DNA of 64,000 nt from Aquatica leii. Lineage: Eukaryota > Arthropoda > Insecta > Coleoptera > Lampyridae. The position numbers were made by a program, and so were the translations under genes. Positions 47,031 through 59,129 of the stretch are shown here, in pieces (the stretch's first letter is position 1; every line of letters begins with the position of its first letter). Under the pieces are notes generated by a model. That model worked only from the letters and a program-made list of their open reading frames with translations. It ran no database searches and was not told the origin of the DNA. The stretch is from positions 4,516,937 to 4,580,936 of the forward strand of contig CM069436.1 in NCBI GenBank assembly GCA_035610365.1, written 5' to 3'.

Positions 47031-47268
47031 AAAATTTGATTTTGAGTAGTTTTAATTTAAATTCAATCAATAAATGTATAAAACTTAACATGTGTTTTTA
47101 CTTTAAGTTTTTAACACTAAACTGCACTACAGTTTGAAATTTACAAAAAATCAATATCAAGTAATTAGGGGGCCTACCCAAAACCCAAAACACAGAGTAC
47201 AAATGTACTCTGTGCCGAAAAACATGGCAAGGGGTCAACGACACAAAAAAGTTTGGGAACCTCTTGGT
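47031..47268 (+). repeat. hAT-type terminal sequence, right edge of the composite complex
   Basis: Inverted match of 34968-35215, ending AAAAGTTTGGGAACCTCTT. It contains a 28-bp insertion-like duplication around ACAGAGTACAAATGTACTCT, a small palindrome absent from the left end. Confidence 0.7.
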
Positions 47269-47384
47269 CTAGTAGAATAGATGCAATATCTTTTTTAGGT
47301 ATCAACTTGGGGGGGTTTATGTTGCTCTGTTTGAAATAAGCAAAAGAAACTTTGAAAATACCGTAAAAAATTTGGATGCATCGT

Positions 47385-48256
47385 TAGCCAAAAAATTGCA
47401 AAATTTTGAGTTCCTATGCATTCTTATATTGTGGTATATTATTTTAAGTATAAAGTTAACACTCTGTTAGTAAAATTATTCAAAAACCGAATTTTGATGT
47501 TGCTTAGTGTTGTAATCATTTAAATAATTTTTTGAAAGCTTATCGCTCCGATAACGATTTTAATGATCTGTTGAATGATGCTAAAGAAATAGCATCCAGC
47601 TTAGACATAGAACCTAAATTCAAAAAACAAAGATGTCTACGGCCGCGAAAAAAAACATTTTTATTATGCGAATGTAACGATGAACCGATCCACGACGAAA
47701 CTTTAAAGTTCAAAGTTGATTGTTTTTTTAATGCTCTAGATGTAATCATAATATCAGTGAATGAGAGATTCTAATTACTTTCTTCTTACTTGAATAATTT
47801 CGGGTTTTCATGGAATATTGATAAATTTAAAAATTATTCTGAAAACGAACAATTAGAATTATGTCAAAAAGTTGAAAATTTATTAAACGACAAAACTCGC
47901 AATGAACGAGACATAACTGCCGTGGAACTTGTTAAAGAATTGCAACATTTACAAAATTTTGATGAAAAAGTTATTACATCTCCAGAAGAAACTTTAAATT
48001 ATATAACAATTAACAAATTAATGGATTCTTTTTCTAATACGAGCATAATACAATGCCGGCTTCTGTTGCTACCGCAGAACGGTCTTTTTCAAAACTCAAA
48101 ATAATAAAAAAATATTTAAGATTGACCATGAGGCAAAACCGACTAAGTAATCTTGCTATCATTTCAAAAGAAACGGACCAGCTAACAGAATTAGACACCG
48201 AAGATTTAATTAAACAATTTGCAAAAATTAAAGCACGGAAAGCTCAATTCACTTAG
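47385..48256 (+). pseudogene. Second hAT transposase fragment (zf-MYM1-like C-terminal half)
   Basis: Plus-strand pieces include LNNFLKAYRSDNDFNDLLND, AKEIASSLDIEPKFKKQRCL, KFKVDCFFNALDVIIISVNE and a stop. After that come SWNIDKFKNYSENEQLELCQ and the dimerisation block PASVATAERSFSKLKIIKKY...MRQNRLSNLAIIS. This is the C-terminal half of a zf-MYM1/DUF4371-type hAT transposase with one nonsense codon and one or two frameshifts. It abuts the composite's right end, while its N-terminal half is missing from the left side. Confidence 0.85.
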
Positions 48257-50278
48257 CTAAAATATTAATAACAAAACCTAATACCTGGATAACCTTTAAA
48301 AGGTGACATGTTGCATTATTAAAATAATATATTGTTTAGTTTTTGTTTGTCGATCAGTTTCGTCCTGTAATATATAAACGAGTATTTTTAATGTTTTAAA
48401 TATTTTTTTTATTTCTTGTGCTTTTGTATCATATATTACATTTGGAACTAAAATAGAAAAATTTTGAGCTGTAATACTGTTAGAATACATATATATATTT
48501 CTGTTTTCTATAAGTTTATAATAATGGTATGTACCTCAATAAAAAAATACTTGTATGGCTTGTACTGGTAAAATATAAAAATGAAAATAAATTTTTTAAA
48601 TTATTTTTCAATAGTGAATAATATTACCTAACTTCACCGGTATCTGTAAGCACATATTAACGTAATACAAATTTGGGGCGTTATTTTAGATTTGCACAAT
48701 GGCGTAGGAGGGCACGTTACAACTTTAAGTTAGTCTTTACAAATTTATAAACATTTTAGCACTATTTGAAGTATTTGTAAAACTTTCGAACTTGTAATTG
48801 TGTATTATACAAGATCTTTTCAAAGGGCCAAAACTCAATTAGAAATCTTGTAGACAATTAAATTCTAATTGGCGACATAAACATATGTGAGCTATTAAAA
48901 AAGTGCTAATCTACTAGTTATTTTCAGTCAAAATTTTCTTTACGTTTAACTGCCACAAAAACAATACGTTTTTATATTTTTGGAAACTTTTTTTTAAATT
49001 GGCAATTGAAATAAATACCTATGACTAAGTCGGTTGGTATTACTGTAGTGATTATTCTTAAATATCCAAATTTACAAAACAATAATATTTTAATCAAATT
49101 CAACACGTGCAAAACTTGTTTGCTGATAAGAAAATCGTGAATAGTAAATCGAAATCTTTGTTTGTTTGTGTTGTGATTTCAAGCGAGGTTCATGTGTAAG
49201 AGCAAAGGTAGGATTTTTAATTATTACCAAAAGACAAACTACTAAAAAGGTTTATTTAAAGAACTTTGTTTTTTTTTACAAAAGTTGCTGTGTTTAAAAA
49301 CTAATTGGTTGTATTTTCCAATTACAAGTGTGTATTAAAACTTATTACCATAACACATTTACTTAAAATATTTATATTTTCTATTATATGTTTGTAATTG
49401 AAGTATCATCGACATAGGCACTAACTAAAGAAACGTTCGTAAAAAGTAATTATAGGTTTTTTTGAACATAATGAACTAAAAATCTCACAAAGCAATTACA
49501 GTACAGGTGTTTATAAATACACGAATTACTGTGCTATTTACACGATCTTTCGTTAAAATGTTGTCTAGTAATCTATGAGACACAAGTTAATAGAAGATGA
49601 GGTCTGACATTTTTTTATAATATTCCGTTTCGAAGTGTATTTTGCTTTACGTTTTAAACGCCGCGGTGTTTCGAATTTTCGCAAAAAATGTAACAAGACT
49701 ACAATTCTATTATAGTTGTTTACGTTCGAGTGCGAGTACTATGTGTATTTTACAATTGGGATTAGAAGTATTGTTTACAATCGCTACAGTTTGACAAATT
49801 TAAAATTTTATTTTGGACCACTTATTATCATTTGTTTGAATTTCTTTTGTTGCATAAAATTAAATATTAAGAACAATTAAATTTGGCACTTTTTTTATCT
49901 GCATTTCTTTGTCAAAAGCTGGGTCATTCCATATCAACTCAACACAGTCATTTTATCTGACCATTTCAGATTTCACTGACTTGGTATACTGGTACATCAC
50001 ATTTGAACTAAGAAAAAAGCCAAATTTCAACTTGATATCTCAACTGGTTTCAAAATTATGCCCGGTTAAAGTTTTCAATTGTGAAACTTTAAACCGCTCT
50101 AGCACCTCTCAGAATCAAGCTAGATAGTTGAAAGAGGTGTCATTTTTTAGCATTTTTCATGCTCTTTCCAAAACTGTATCACACTACAGGGGTATAATAT
50201 TTTTTTTTTATCAATTTCAAAATCAAAAATTAAATTTTAAATATTTCGAAATGCGCAAATTTAAAAATTTAATTGGTA
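48257..50278. other. AT-rich intergenic DNA; no gene seen
   Basis: No supported coding region or RNA gene. 49919-50195 begins GGGTCATTCCATATCAACTC and has the look of an interspersed repeat, but I cannot define its ends. Confidence 0.4.
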
Positions 50279-50608
50279 GAGATCATTTCACGACTAAAGA
50301 ACCGTGAGGTGCGCGTCGGATAAATACGGAATTTGACGATCATGCGAAATAAATTCTAACTGAAAACATCATCTGTAAACGATGTACATTAACTGTAATG
50401 GTTTACCTTTAATTGAACTAAAAAATGAATATAATATAAAAAAATATAAAACACAAAGATGAAAAAGAGTTTGTAACAACTTGTGGAATAAATGTGGACA
50501 CTTCAAACGCCGTATGAAAAGTGCAAACGTTTTTTGGTTAGCTAGTGTATTGACATTCGGAACAAAATTGGTTTCTGCGCAGCGGTTCGTTAGTCTTGAA
50601 ATGAACTC
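50279..50608. mobile_element. TIR element, internally deleted copy (330 bp)
   Basis: Same TIRs and TA flanks as 23296-24432. The first 150 bp and last 180 bp are retained and about 800 bp from the middle is lost. The deletion joins ...AAATGAAT to ATAATATAAAAAAATATAAA. Confidence 0.8.
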
Positions 50609-50790
50609 TAGTACAAATATCATAATGGGTTCATAAAAAAAATTATTTTAAAACATGCCTACATATAAGAATTTCCACTATAATAACGGTTTTCTTATCC
50701 CGGAAAGGCAAACAGTTTTTTTTTTGAAAGCTAACTATAATTATTAGAAAGCTTTAGTCATAGGTATCATCGATAGAAAAAGGAGCCTAG

Positions 50791-53700
50791 CAGTGGCGGC
50801 TGGTGGTCAATCATACAAGAGGGTCATTAAAAAACGCAATTATAGCAAAAAGGCTAAAAAAACATTCTGACAGTAACGTGATTTATATTTAAGATCAGTT
50901 ATATTTAAGATTTAAGATATTCGTCTATAATTACAATTACCAAAATTATCAATAACAAGGTCTTTAAAATTTACATTGGTTTTTCAATGCTTAGCATAAA
51001 AATGCAAACCTTTCTTGTCTCATAGTATTGCCAATTGCGTAGAAATGTTTTAATTCTTTTTAACACAGAGAAACATCCGCTCTCTTTCCACTGTAGTCAT
51101 ATGTAAAGTCAATCAATTGTTTTATTTAATATATGTATGTATCTATTTTTAGTTTTTACAAACATTTTCATTATGGTCTTTTATTGATCTCACAACTTTT
51201 TCTTTTAAATGCTATAAATCTGCAACATTATTTTTACAACATAATGGGTTATGCATCATCTAAAAACAGTAAACATAAAACACTAAAATCAATTATTTAT
51301 TTCAAATCCACAAATCCAATGTAAGGAATCATACACATATTTTTTTAAATTACTGTAAACTTTTATTTTTATGTTTACTGGTTGTAAAGGCTGAGGACGA
51401 GCATTAAATTTAAATTCTAAATGTGTAAATAATTATTTGCATCAGTTTTTAATGTCTTGTACCACCGTTATTATGAAACAAAAACAATAAATCTTCCGTT
51501 ACAAATGAATATTATCGATCAACTAAGAAAATCGACTGTAAAGTTTGTCATATGTGATAAGTAATTAACAATCCAGCATGTGTATTTTACACACACCTAC
51601 TACGAAGATAACAATATATGACGTAAGTCACGTAAGCAATGTAAACATTGCACTCAAAGATAATTGCACTAAGTATTATTTTTGGCGTAGGCTGAAGACC
51701 CTGCGAAAGCATTTAAACATTTACTTATCTTCTTTTCTAACTTGTATAAAATTGTATTATGTGTGTCTCACTCTTGATTAGAATAACTATCATCGTAATA
51801 TCCTTGTTTATAGTTAGACAATGACTGCGCTAAAATTGGAAACATTAATTTGGTTGCAAAACTGGAGTAGTTTTGGATGCAAACGCAAAGTTGACATATT
51901 TGGTGCTGCTTTTGTTAATATTAGATTTCTAAGTCAGTATATTCTCTTACAGTAATCTATAAAGATGCAGTTTCAGAGATTTGGAAAAGACATACGTTTT
52001 TTTTTATTACATGTAAAATAACCTTGAAAGAAAATTATATCTATGCACGATAACACTTTATGTTATGAAATTCGGTCTACGTAAACAACTGGTATTCTGA
52101 GAAACATAATTATTCCCCTAATAGAAGACAATTTTATAATTGAATGTACAGTTTCTAATTTGTATATATTTGTTTATAGAATGTTTATAGTATTCGAGCG
52201 ATCAAAACAATAAAATAAACTACCAAATTTACAAAATTTCTACTCAAATTTGATATAAATTAGATTAAAGTTAACTAGTTAATGAATACACATGCTGATA
52301 AAAAAAATATAAAAGATAATTCAGGTGGGCAGGCATGTTTAGCTAAGGATGGTCATTTCATGTCAATAAAGAGAAATATTTTACATGTTTCTGTTTATTG
52401 ACATAATAAAACCACATTTGGGATCTGGTATATTGTACGTAATGCTGGTATTATTTCTGGCCGAATGCCTGTTTTTGATAACAAAACCGAATGATAACAA
52501 TATACAAAATTCAGTAAAAATGCTTATTTGTTAGAAAGCAGTAAATACATACAGCGTGTATGTGATTAACAGGTTGGTAATTTAGAAGATGAAATGAAAG
52601 CGTCAATACAAGTTAAAAAAATTTATAAAACGTTTAAAAAAATCAGCATTTTGAGCCAACGGATCGGTAGCATTAAACAGTTTGTTGACACCGTTAATAA
52701 AAAGAAATCAAAAACAACGTTATGATGTCTCATTCACTGTTCTAAGAACTACACAATTCTACTCAGAAATTTGCTGACAGTAAAAATAAAATCAAAACAA
52801 TGTTATCACATAAGACGTAGTTAATTTAATTTGTTATTACTGTTAACACTGCCAAAAAAATAAGAGAAATATGCAAAACAACTATTTTTAGAGTAAAATG
52901 ATAAAATTTTTCACTCTAAACAACCGTATTGTGAAAATTCAGCTCAAAAATGCATACAAAATAAGTTATTGATCATGTATAGAAACAAACCTGACAATAA
53001 ATTAATAACATAAACCTAAATTATGATTACTATAAGCGGCGTTTTTTCTATGTAGTAGCATGCGTCCGGATTGTTACTTTAGTAAAGTGATAACATTGCC
53101 CGATTGACATTATCCATGATTCCGATAAGCGGCAAGCGCTGTAAGTAATTTATAGGAAAATATTATCGCCCTGTGTTTATTTCTAAAGATACATCTAAAG
53201 TGCTAATAAGCTTGTATATTTATATTTTATGTGCCTTTTGAGTAGTAAAAAATTAAAAAAAAATTAAATTAGCAAATCTTCGTTGGCTTCCGGCTTGAAA
53301 AGAAAATTAGACAAAGTAAATGAAACAAACCACTCAACCGATTATAATTTTATAGAAACGTTTGCAAGATTTTATTCATTCTATATTTTGTTTGTAAACA
53401 GAAATTAAAGGCTACGAATTATTTTTGCAAACTCAGAATTTTCATAATCAAAGCAAGTTAACTTTTAAAACATTGCTTTGCACGTATGTCGAAACCAATA
53501 GCTTACTTGTGTCGCCATCGTTTGCAATCTTTTAATAACCAAAAACGGTTTGAGGCTTTGCATTTAATTATTACCTTCTTTCACTATCGCCATCTAACGT
53601 GACTAAAAAATCTGTTTCCATATAAAGCTATATCATTGTCTAACTATAATCATTGCTATAATGTATATAAACAAGGGTAATATAAAGTAAATGCGGACAC

Positions 53701-53828
53701 AAGTACGTGGCAGCCTTGGGTAAATTCGCAAACTTTCGTACCTGTTGCGTTTAAATTGACAATTATTTGAATGCAAATAAAATACATTTTTTATTCATTT
53801 TTGGAGGGTCATTGAGAAGCCGCCACTG
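50791..53828 (-). mobile_element. hAT transposon remnant, 3.0 kb, with perfect 8-bp target duplication
   Basis: Ends CAGTGGCGGCT and AGCCGCCACTG are TIRs of 11 bp, flanked on both sides by GAGCCTAG (50783-50790 and 53829-53836). On the minus strand at about 50981-51090 a decayed dimerisation domain is visible (CFSVLKRIKTFLRN, and in a shifted frame NTMRQERFAFLC), giving transposase orientation. The rest of the interior is AT-rich with no open frame left. Confidence 0.88.
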
Positions 53829-54059
53829 GAGCCTAGTTTTGCTCAAATATTTTAGCTAGGTAAAATTCAAAATTAATATACGCATAAAGTTTGGTAAAAA
53901 AGATTAATGTGTCGTAACTGAGTTAACTTACTATTTAAACACTGCGTTGTTAATATAATACACTGCTGAAAACACTATTAAGATTAAGATAAAATAAGTT
54001 CCAATAAATAAAGCCTATGTACATAACAGAAAAAAATTGCACAATGATTAACTCGCAGT

Positions 54060-54533
54060 CTTTTTTTAAATCTCTTCAGAAGGTTTTGCTAAAGTCAGTC
54101 AGAAGGCTTCGATGGTTTTTTGTGGTTCTTCGTTTGGCAATATATAATGAAATGTTCAGCTTCGAGAGCATTCACGAAGCTATTATCCACGTCTAGAACG
54201 TTCACGAAAGAATATAAAAGGTTCTCGACAGATGGCCAAATTATATAAAAGCGACACAAATTAATCATAAGGCAATTTTTTGAGTTATTCTTAGACGGCA
54301 GTGTTAAGAAGATTATTCAAGTTTAAATAAATAAGTAATTAACGCGCGTGAAGATAAATGTACGGAATATAATCTTGTACGTGACTTTAATGTAAACAAG
54401 TGTAAGTGTTTACATAAATAGAAGTTATCCGCCGACTATATCAAATTAGCGTAAGTGTTTGTATTAACTATCCTTAGATTTAATTAGTTACGTGTAGTTC
54501 TAATCGTGTAGATATTTGTTTATAAATAAATTA
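54060..54533 (+). repeat. LTR-like repeat (probable solo LTR), uninterrupted copy
   Basis: Homologous to 22909-23280 plus 19540-19615 in reverse. It has a TATA-like TTATATAAAAGCGAC, the shared GGCAGTGTTAAGAAG block and a terminal AATAAATTATATTATA. TSDs and exact ends are not defined, and no internal retrotransposon region adjoins it. Confidence 0.6.
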
Positions 54534-54900
54534 TATTATAATTGGAGTTACTGGATTAACTTTACTTAGCACATATGTCACAGGAAGCCTAAGAATAGCT
54601 TGTCTTCTAGGGAAAGAAAAGCTAGGTGATGAACCACCTGGATTTAAAAATGAAATCTTTACTTCATCATTGACTACTTCTTTTTCAAGCACATAGGCCA
54701 GCCACCAGTTGTCGTCATAGATGATAGTCACATATCTACTGACTTCTGCTAAACTAAAACGATCCTGAATCGTTGTAACAGTTTCAATTTAGAACTCAGT
54801 GGATTCTGAGAAAACTTTTACTTTCATTTTGCTGTTACTAGAAGGGATAGAAATGAATGCATGTAGTTTCCGAGTGCCTTTTATGGCCACAGATTTTTTC
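54531..54900 (-). pseudogene. Transposon-derived reading frame, C-terminal fragment
   Basis: On the minus strand the frame gives AIKGTRKLHAFISIPSS, one TAA, then IYDDNWWLAYVLEKEVVNDE, KISFLNPGGSSPSFSFPRRQ and LPVTYVLSKVNPVTP. Proteins with this layout (a short Tudor- or chromo-like tail after a transposase-like body) are common in insect transposons. I cannot name the family. A somewhat similar tail occurs at 35493-35768 in the pogo-like element. Confidence 0.5.
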
Positions 54901-54914
54901 ACCTAATTTTTATT

Positions 54915-55800
54915 TTTATTTGAATAATTTGTTAGGAAAAATTGTTTCTATAAGAAACTGTAGAAATAATTCGATTACATACGTACAAAATTATATAAGA
55001 AAAATTGATAAAAATGGTGGATACACCCACTTCCGGTTTCTTTATCAAAACCATCTTTTGACAAAACAGAGAGAATATAAAAAGCCAGCTCCATACCAAA
55101 TTTCAAGTTACTAGGACTTTTGGTTCGAGAGTTATCGTGGGTACATCCAAAGATAATTGAAATAAGATGCAGCACTCCGTATATAAACAAGTCAAAAGAA
55201 TATAAAGAAAAATTGTTATTTTTTAACATATCTTTCTTTCTTTCCCTTCAAGATATAAAATTTTTTTCTAAAAAAATCGTTGCAGGCAGGATTCAAACCT
55301 AAGATTATATATGTAATTCACTTTAAATTATAAATCGAATATCTCATAAACTGTTAATGTTAGAAAAAATTTTTATCTGAATAAATTGTTAGGAAGAATT
55401 AAATCTATAAGAAACTGTAAAAATAATTCGAATAATTTACATACGTACAAAATTATATAAGACAAACTGTTAAAAACGGCGGATACACCCACTTCTGGTT
55501 TCTTTATCAGACCCATGATTTCATATAACCGAGAGCATATAAAAAGGCAGCTCCATACCAAATTTCAAATTACTAGGACCTTTGATTCGAGCATTATCGT
55601 GTAACGTATAATTATGCAATAAAATTTGTTAAAAATGGCAGATACACCTACTTCCGGTTTCTTTATCAGACCGATCTTTTGATAGAACCGAGAGAATATA
55701 AAAAGCCAGCTCTATACCAAATTTCAAGTTACTAGGACTTTTGGTTCGAGTGGGTACATCGTTACACACAGACACCCAAAATTTTTTTTGTCATAAATAC
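54915..55800. repeat. Local repeat: three diverged copies of a unit containing CTTCCGGTTTCTTTATCA
   Basis: Copies are recognised by GGATACACCCACTTC, TATAAAAAGCCAGCTCCATA and AAATTTCAAGTTACTAGGAC at about 55020-55110, 55480-55580 and 55638-55745, the third being partial. Such blocks often occur in 3' regions of insect retroelements, but I cannot assign the family. Confidence 0.65.
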
Positions 55801-56033
55801 ATTTTTCTGATTCAGGAGACCTTGAAACGTAAAATTATCCAATAAATTTTTTTTTTTAATTACGATTGCTATACTTTCTTTATAGGAAAGTGAAAATTAT
55901 TTATTGCTGACGTTAAGGTTCACATACTCAAATTCGTGGTTATGTTGCATAGGTACTCGAATAACGTTAAAGTGATGTAATAAAAACGCAATTTGGTTGA
56001 CTGCATAGGCTTTTGTTGCACTAAGACCAGCAT

Positions 56034-56108
56034 TCACTACACGTTGGCGGCGATCAGTACTTGGATGGGTGATCGCTTGGGAACACTGCGTGCTGTTCTC
56101 CTTTTTTT
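56034..56108 (+). pseudogene. 5S rRNA-like fragment with T-run terminator
   Basis: CAGTACTTGGATGGGTGATC, GCTTGGGAACACTGCGTGCT and a following run of seven T match the 3' half of animal 5S rRNA (internal control box C and the terminator). The 5' half, including box A, is absent. It may be a 5S pseudogene fragment or the head or tail of a 5S-derived SINE. I do not expect a functional 5S RNA. Confidence 0.75.
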
Positions 56109-56617
56109 CAAATTTTTAAAAAATTATGGTTTTACATCATTCTGCATCATTCATATTATAATACATATCTAATGCAGCTACCGTGCCAACGACGATTAAT
56201 TAATCAACTAATGCGCGCGGTTGCTGCTATTGTTAAATAACAATGTGGAATACTACAAGTTACTCATTTTTACTTGCACCCGCAAACGTGATATCATTCG
56301 GTTATTGTTATCAAAAACTTCAAGTTACAATGTGATTCTATATAGCGGCCTGGACTTTAGTTTATAAATCTAAGCATATAAAGATGTAACCAAAAAATTT
56401 ACATATAGAGAGTATTCCAGAAAATTACTGACAACCTTCTACAAGGACCAACCTAAGACATATTTTTCTCTTGAAATTATATCACAAAATTCACCCTTAA
56501 ATTCTGAATTTATTATATTGATTTTTTTATGCAGTCGACTTGTCTTATAAAGGGTTATTCGCGCTATACGGCTCGGAATATAGTGACTTTCAAAACATTT
56601 TACTTTTATATTATTTA

Positions 56618-57012
56618 TACAGGGTGTCGTAAAAGCCGTAAAAGTATCATAGTTGCGGTTTTATTAATTAATTCCTTTGTATATTACTCCTTTTTTGAAT
56701 TCTTTAATCAAAATAAGTTTGTTTTGTAATAACATGTATGAGGCATATACCTTAAGGTACACAGTAAATGTGCTTATTTTAAAATTATTGTGAATTTTAC
56801 AGAGCATACTAAAAAAAACAGGACAGTACAAAGTTGGTATTTTTTTATATGAAACACCCTGTGTGTTACTTGATTTTTAAATTTTACATGTAATTTTAAG
56901 ATTTTTTTATTAAAGATTTAATAGATCTAGAATTTATGTTTAAAACACATATAAATCTGGGCAACTTGCAATTCAAAAATATCGCTGTTTTCAAATGAAA
57001 CACCCTATGTAT
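56618..57012. mobile_element. MITE-like segment with ACAGGGTGT ends
   Basis: TACAGGGTGTCG at 56618 faces GAAACACCCTGTGTG at 56851-56865, and a further GAAACACCCTATGTA lies at 56997. Such ends are typical of small mariner-related MITEs in insects. It may be two nested copies; boundaries are uncertain. Confidence 0.45.
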
Positions 57013-57499
57013 TTTTCGTTGTGTTAAAAGAAATTTAAAAAAAAAGCTTCTAAAAGAATCAGTGAATTAGTTTTCCAAAAGTTGTTTTTATTTATCTCAA
57101 ATATGCATCCTTAGAACAAGTTCAAAAAAATATGTTACTTTTAGTTCTCAACACACGTCATGTATGTGTTGCATATACGGAAGGCGTTTTATTGTTATTT
57201 TAAATTTCTAATAATTAGTATAATCAATATGTATATTGCAAGCTATATACAATATGCGATTTTAATAAAAATTTGAATCATTTTGAAAAAATTAATATAT
57301 AACGACTATTATAGTTTAAATAAAGTAATGTTTGCATATAGCACCAAATACAATAGAATTTGAATAATTTCGTTTTTCAAAAATGTCATTTTTTTCTAAG
57401 CAATAAATATAGGTATATATAGTTTTTCTGATCATTGGAGTTTTCATCATGAGAGCTAATTTGCTTCTAGCTAGATAAAGTAAAATTTATGTGTTACAC

Positions 57500-57640
57500 A
57501 GTGGCAGCTCGTGAGGTCGGGCTTAGGGTGGGCTACATTTTTCAAAATGCTAGTAGATAATGTGAACATTTTCAGATATCATTAAGGCATTATATTTTGG
57601 AGTTAATAAATAAATTCTGTCGAACGATGTCGGTCACCGG
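57500..57640. repeat. hAT-like end fragment
   Basis: CAGTGGCAGCTCGTGAGGTC at about 57501 resembles hAT ends of the CAGTGGCGGCT type seen at 50791. No partner end is found. Confidence 0.35.
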
Positions 57641-58960
57641 GGAAGGTCAAAGCGGCGATTTTGAATTGAAGTCGCCTGCTATTACGATAGGAACGTATCT
57701 TAGTTCACCAAGAATTTTATCGAGGTGTTGGAGATGAATGTGTACATTCTCACTCGGCCGCCAATAAACGCTGACGATTTCCAAGGAGGTGTTTCCAACC
57801 GTAATCATAGATACTACAGTGCAGTTATTTGTTAAATGGTTGAATGTAACCACTCCGACAAGCTTCGAACTATTGAAAACAATAGCCGAGTAGTACCGCC
57901 TAGAAGAGGATGCGGAAATCCCGTTTAAGGGTATAGCCGCATCAACGAGCTTGTACCCTAAACCAAAACTAAATAGGTACGTATGGCTATTATGTCAGTA
58001 AGATGTCGTTATCAGAGGAGAAACTTATAGCTTCAAAAGTTGCAACAATGACCGCATTGTAAGTCGGTTTTAACGTTTGAGGAAAAATAGCCGTATTTCT
58101 GACAATTGAACCAGCGTGTTACTCTGATATGGTAATTGATCCTGCACGCATGCTACGTAAAGAGGACGCGATGCCAAAAGGTATCGTCGAACTTCCGGAT
58201 GGAACCCAATGGCAATTTGCTTTATCTTTAAGACCAAAGCGGAATTGAACTTTTAAGTGTTCATTGAAAAGAGATGAAGAACTACATCGGCGGCGTCGTG
58301 AAAGCTCTGGGAAATAATGGCTTTTTTCACCTGCTCAGCTGACAGGTTAGAAGGAACGTCAACGATAGAGGTGCGGGGTAAGACTTGCCTTGGGGCTTAA
58401 TCATAACACCGGCTTTATTAAGGATGGCCGCAGGTATTTTTGTAAGATTCATTTTTTCAGTTTTAAGTCGAACTGAGTTTTTGCTTGTCTTGGTTACTGC
58501 GTCTAGTCTAAGGCCGTACTTTTGTGGGTTTAAAACCTTGGTTTTTGTCTCGTGGGCAGTCTTTAAAAGAGAGTCAGGTTGAATGAAAACATTAGCTCAT
58601 CTGATATTGGCGCCGTAGACTTGACCTGGGACGACTGTAATGGTACGTCGACAGCAAAAAGAAAAAGGCTACATGTGCCACTTCGGCAAGTAAATTCAAA
58701 AAAATGTAGTGCGACTAACCTGCTACAGAATAAATTTCTTAAGCTGCTGGCGGACTTAAACAAACAATTCAAGTCACTACTAAATCTCACGAAAGAGTCA
58801 ACAAACACAAAAGGATACATAAAAGACAGTGTATCCAAGGTTAGAAGCCTGGTCAGTCAGTTAATTACGGGTGACATGCAAGCTCTGATAAGCGACAATG
58901 AGATGGAAACCCAGACAAACAGGGCGATTACTACGATTTTCGTTTTTAACTGATGGGAAC
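57641..58960 (-). mobile_element. R1-like LINE fragment with inverted 5' part
   Basis: The minus strand 57647-57853 holds an endonuclease piece (SVYWRPSENVHIHLQHLDKI, IVIAGDFNSKSPL). The minus strand about 58200-58565 holds a gag piece (NPQKYGLRLDAVTKTSKNSV, AAILNKAGVMIKPQGKS). The plus strand 58579-58953 holds a gag N-terminus (LTWDDCNGTSTAKRKRLHVP, then LLADLNKQFKSLLNLTKEST). The 5' portion is therefore flipped relative to the rest at about 58570, as produced by twin priming during LINE insertion. No intact domain remains and the 3' end is missing. Confidence 0.7.
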
Positions 58961-59129
58961 ACATTTTTATTTTTCCTATTAACGAAAATATATTGAGAGA
59001 CGTCGACAGGTGCGTTTGGAGCATGCCGCTCTCGTGTCCATGTAGACGCACCGGTCCTCTTTACACTGTAAGACCAAAACTCATTTTGCGTAGCACTAAC
59101 CAAGTGGCTAATAAAAACTAAACTTTAGT

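Noticed and set aside
55280-55310. tRNA-like GATTCAAACC stretch
   Set aside because: No cloverleaf could be drawn around it and no matching A-box is present upstream.
56000-56110. Calling a functional 5S rRNA gene
   Set aside because: Only the 3' half is present and box A is missing.
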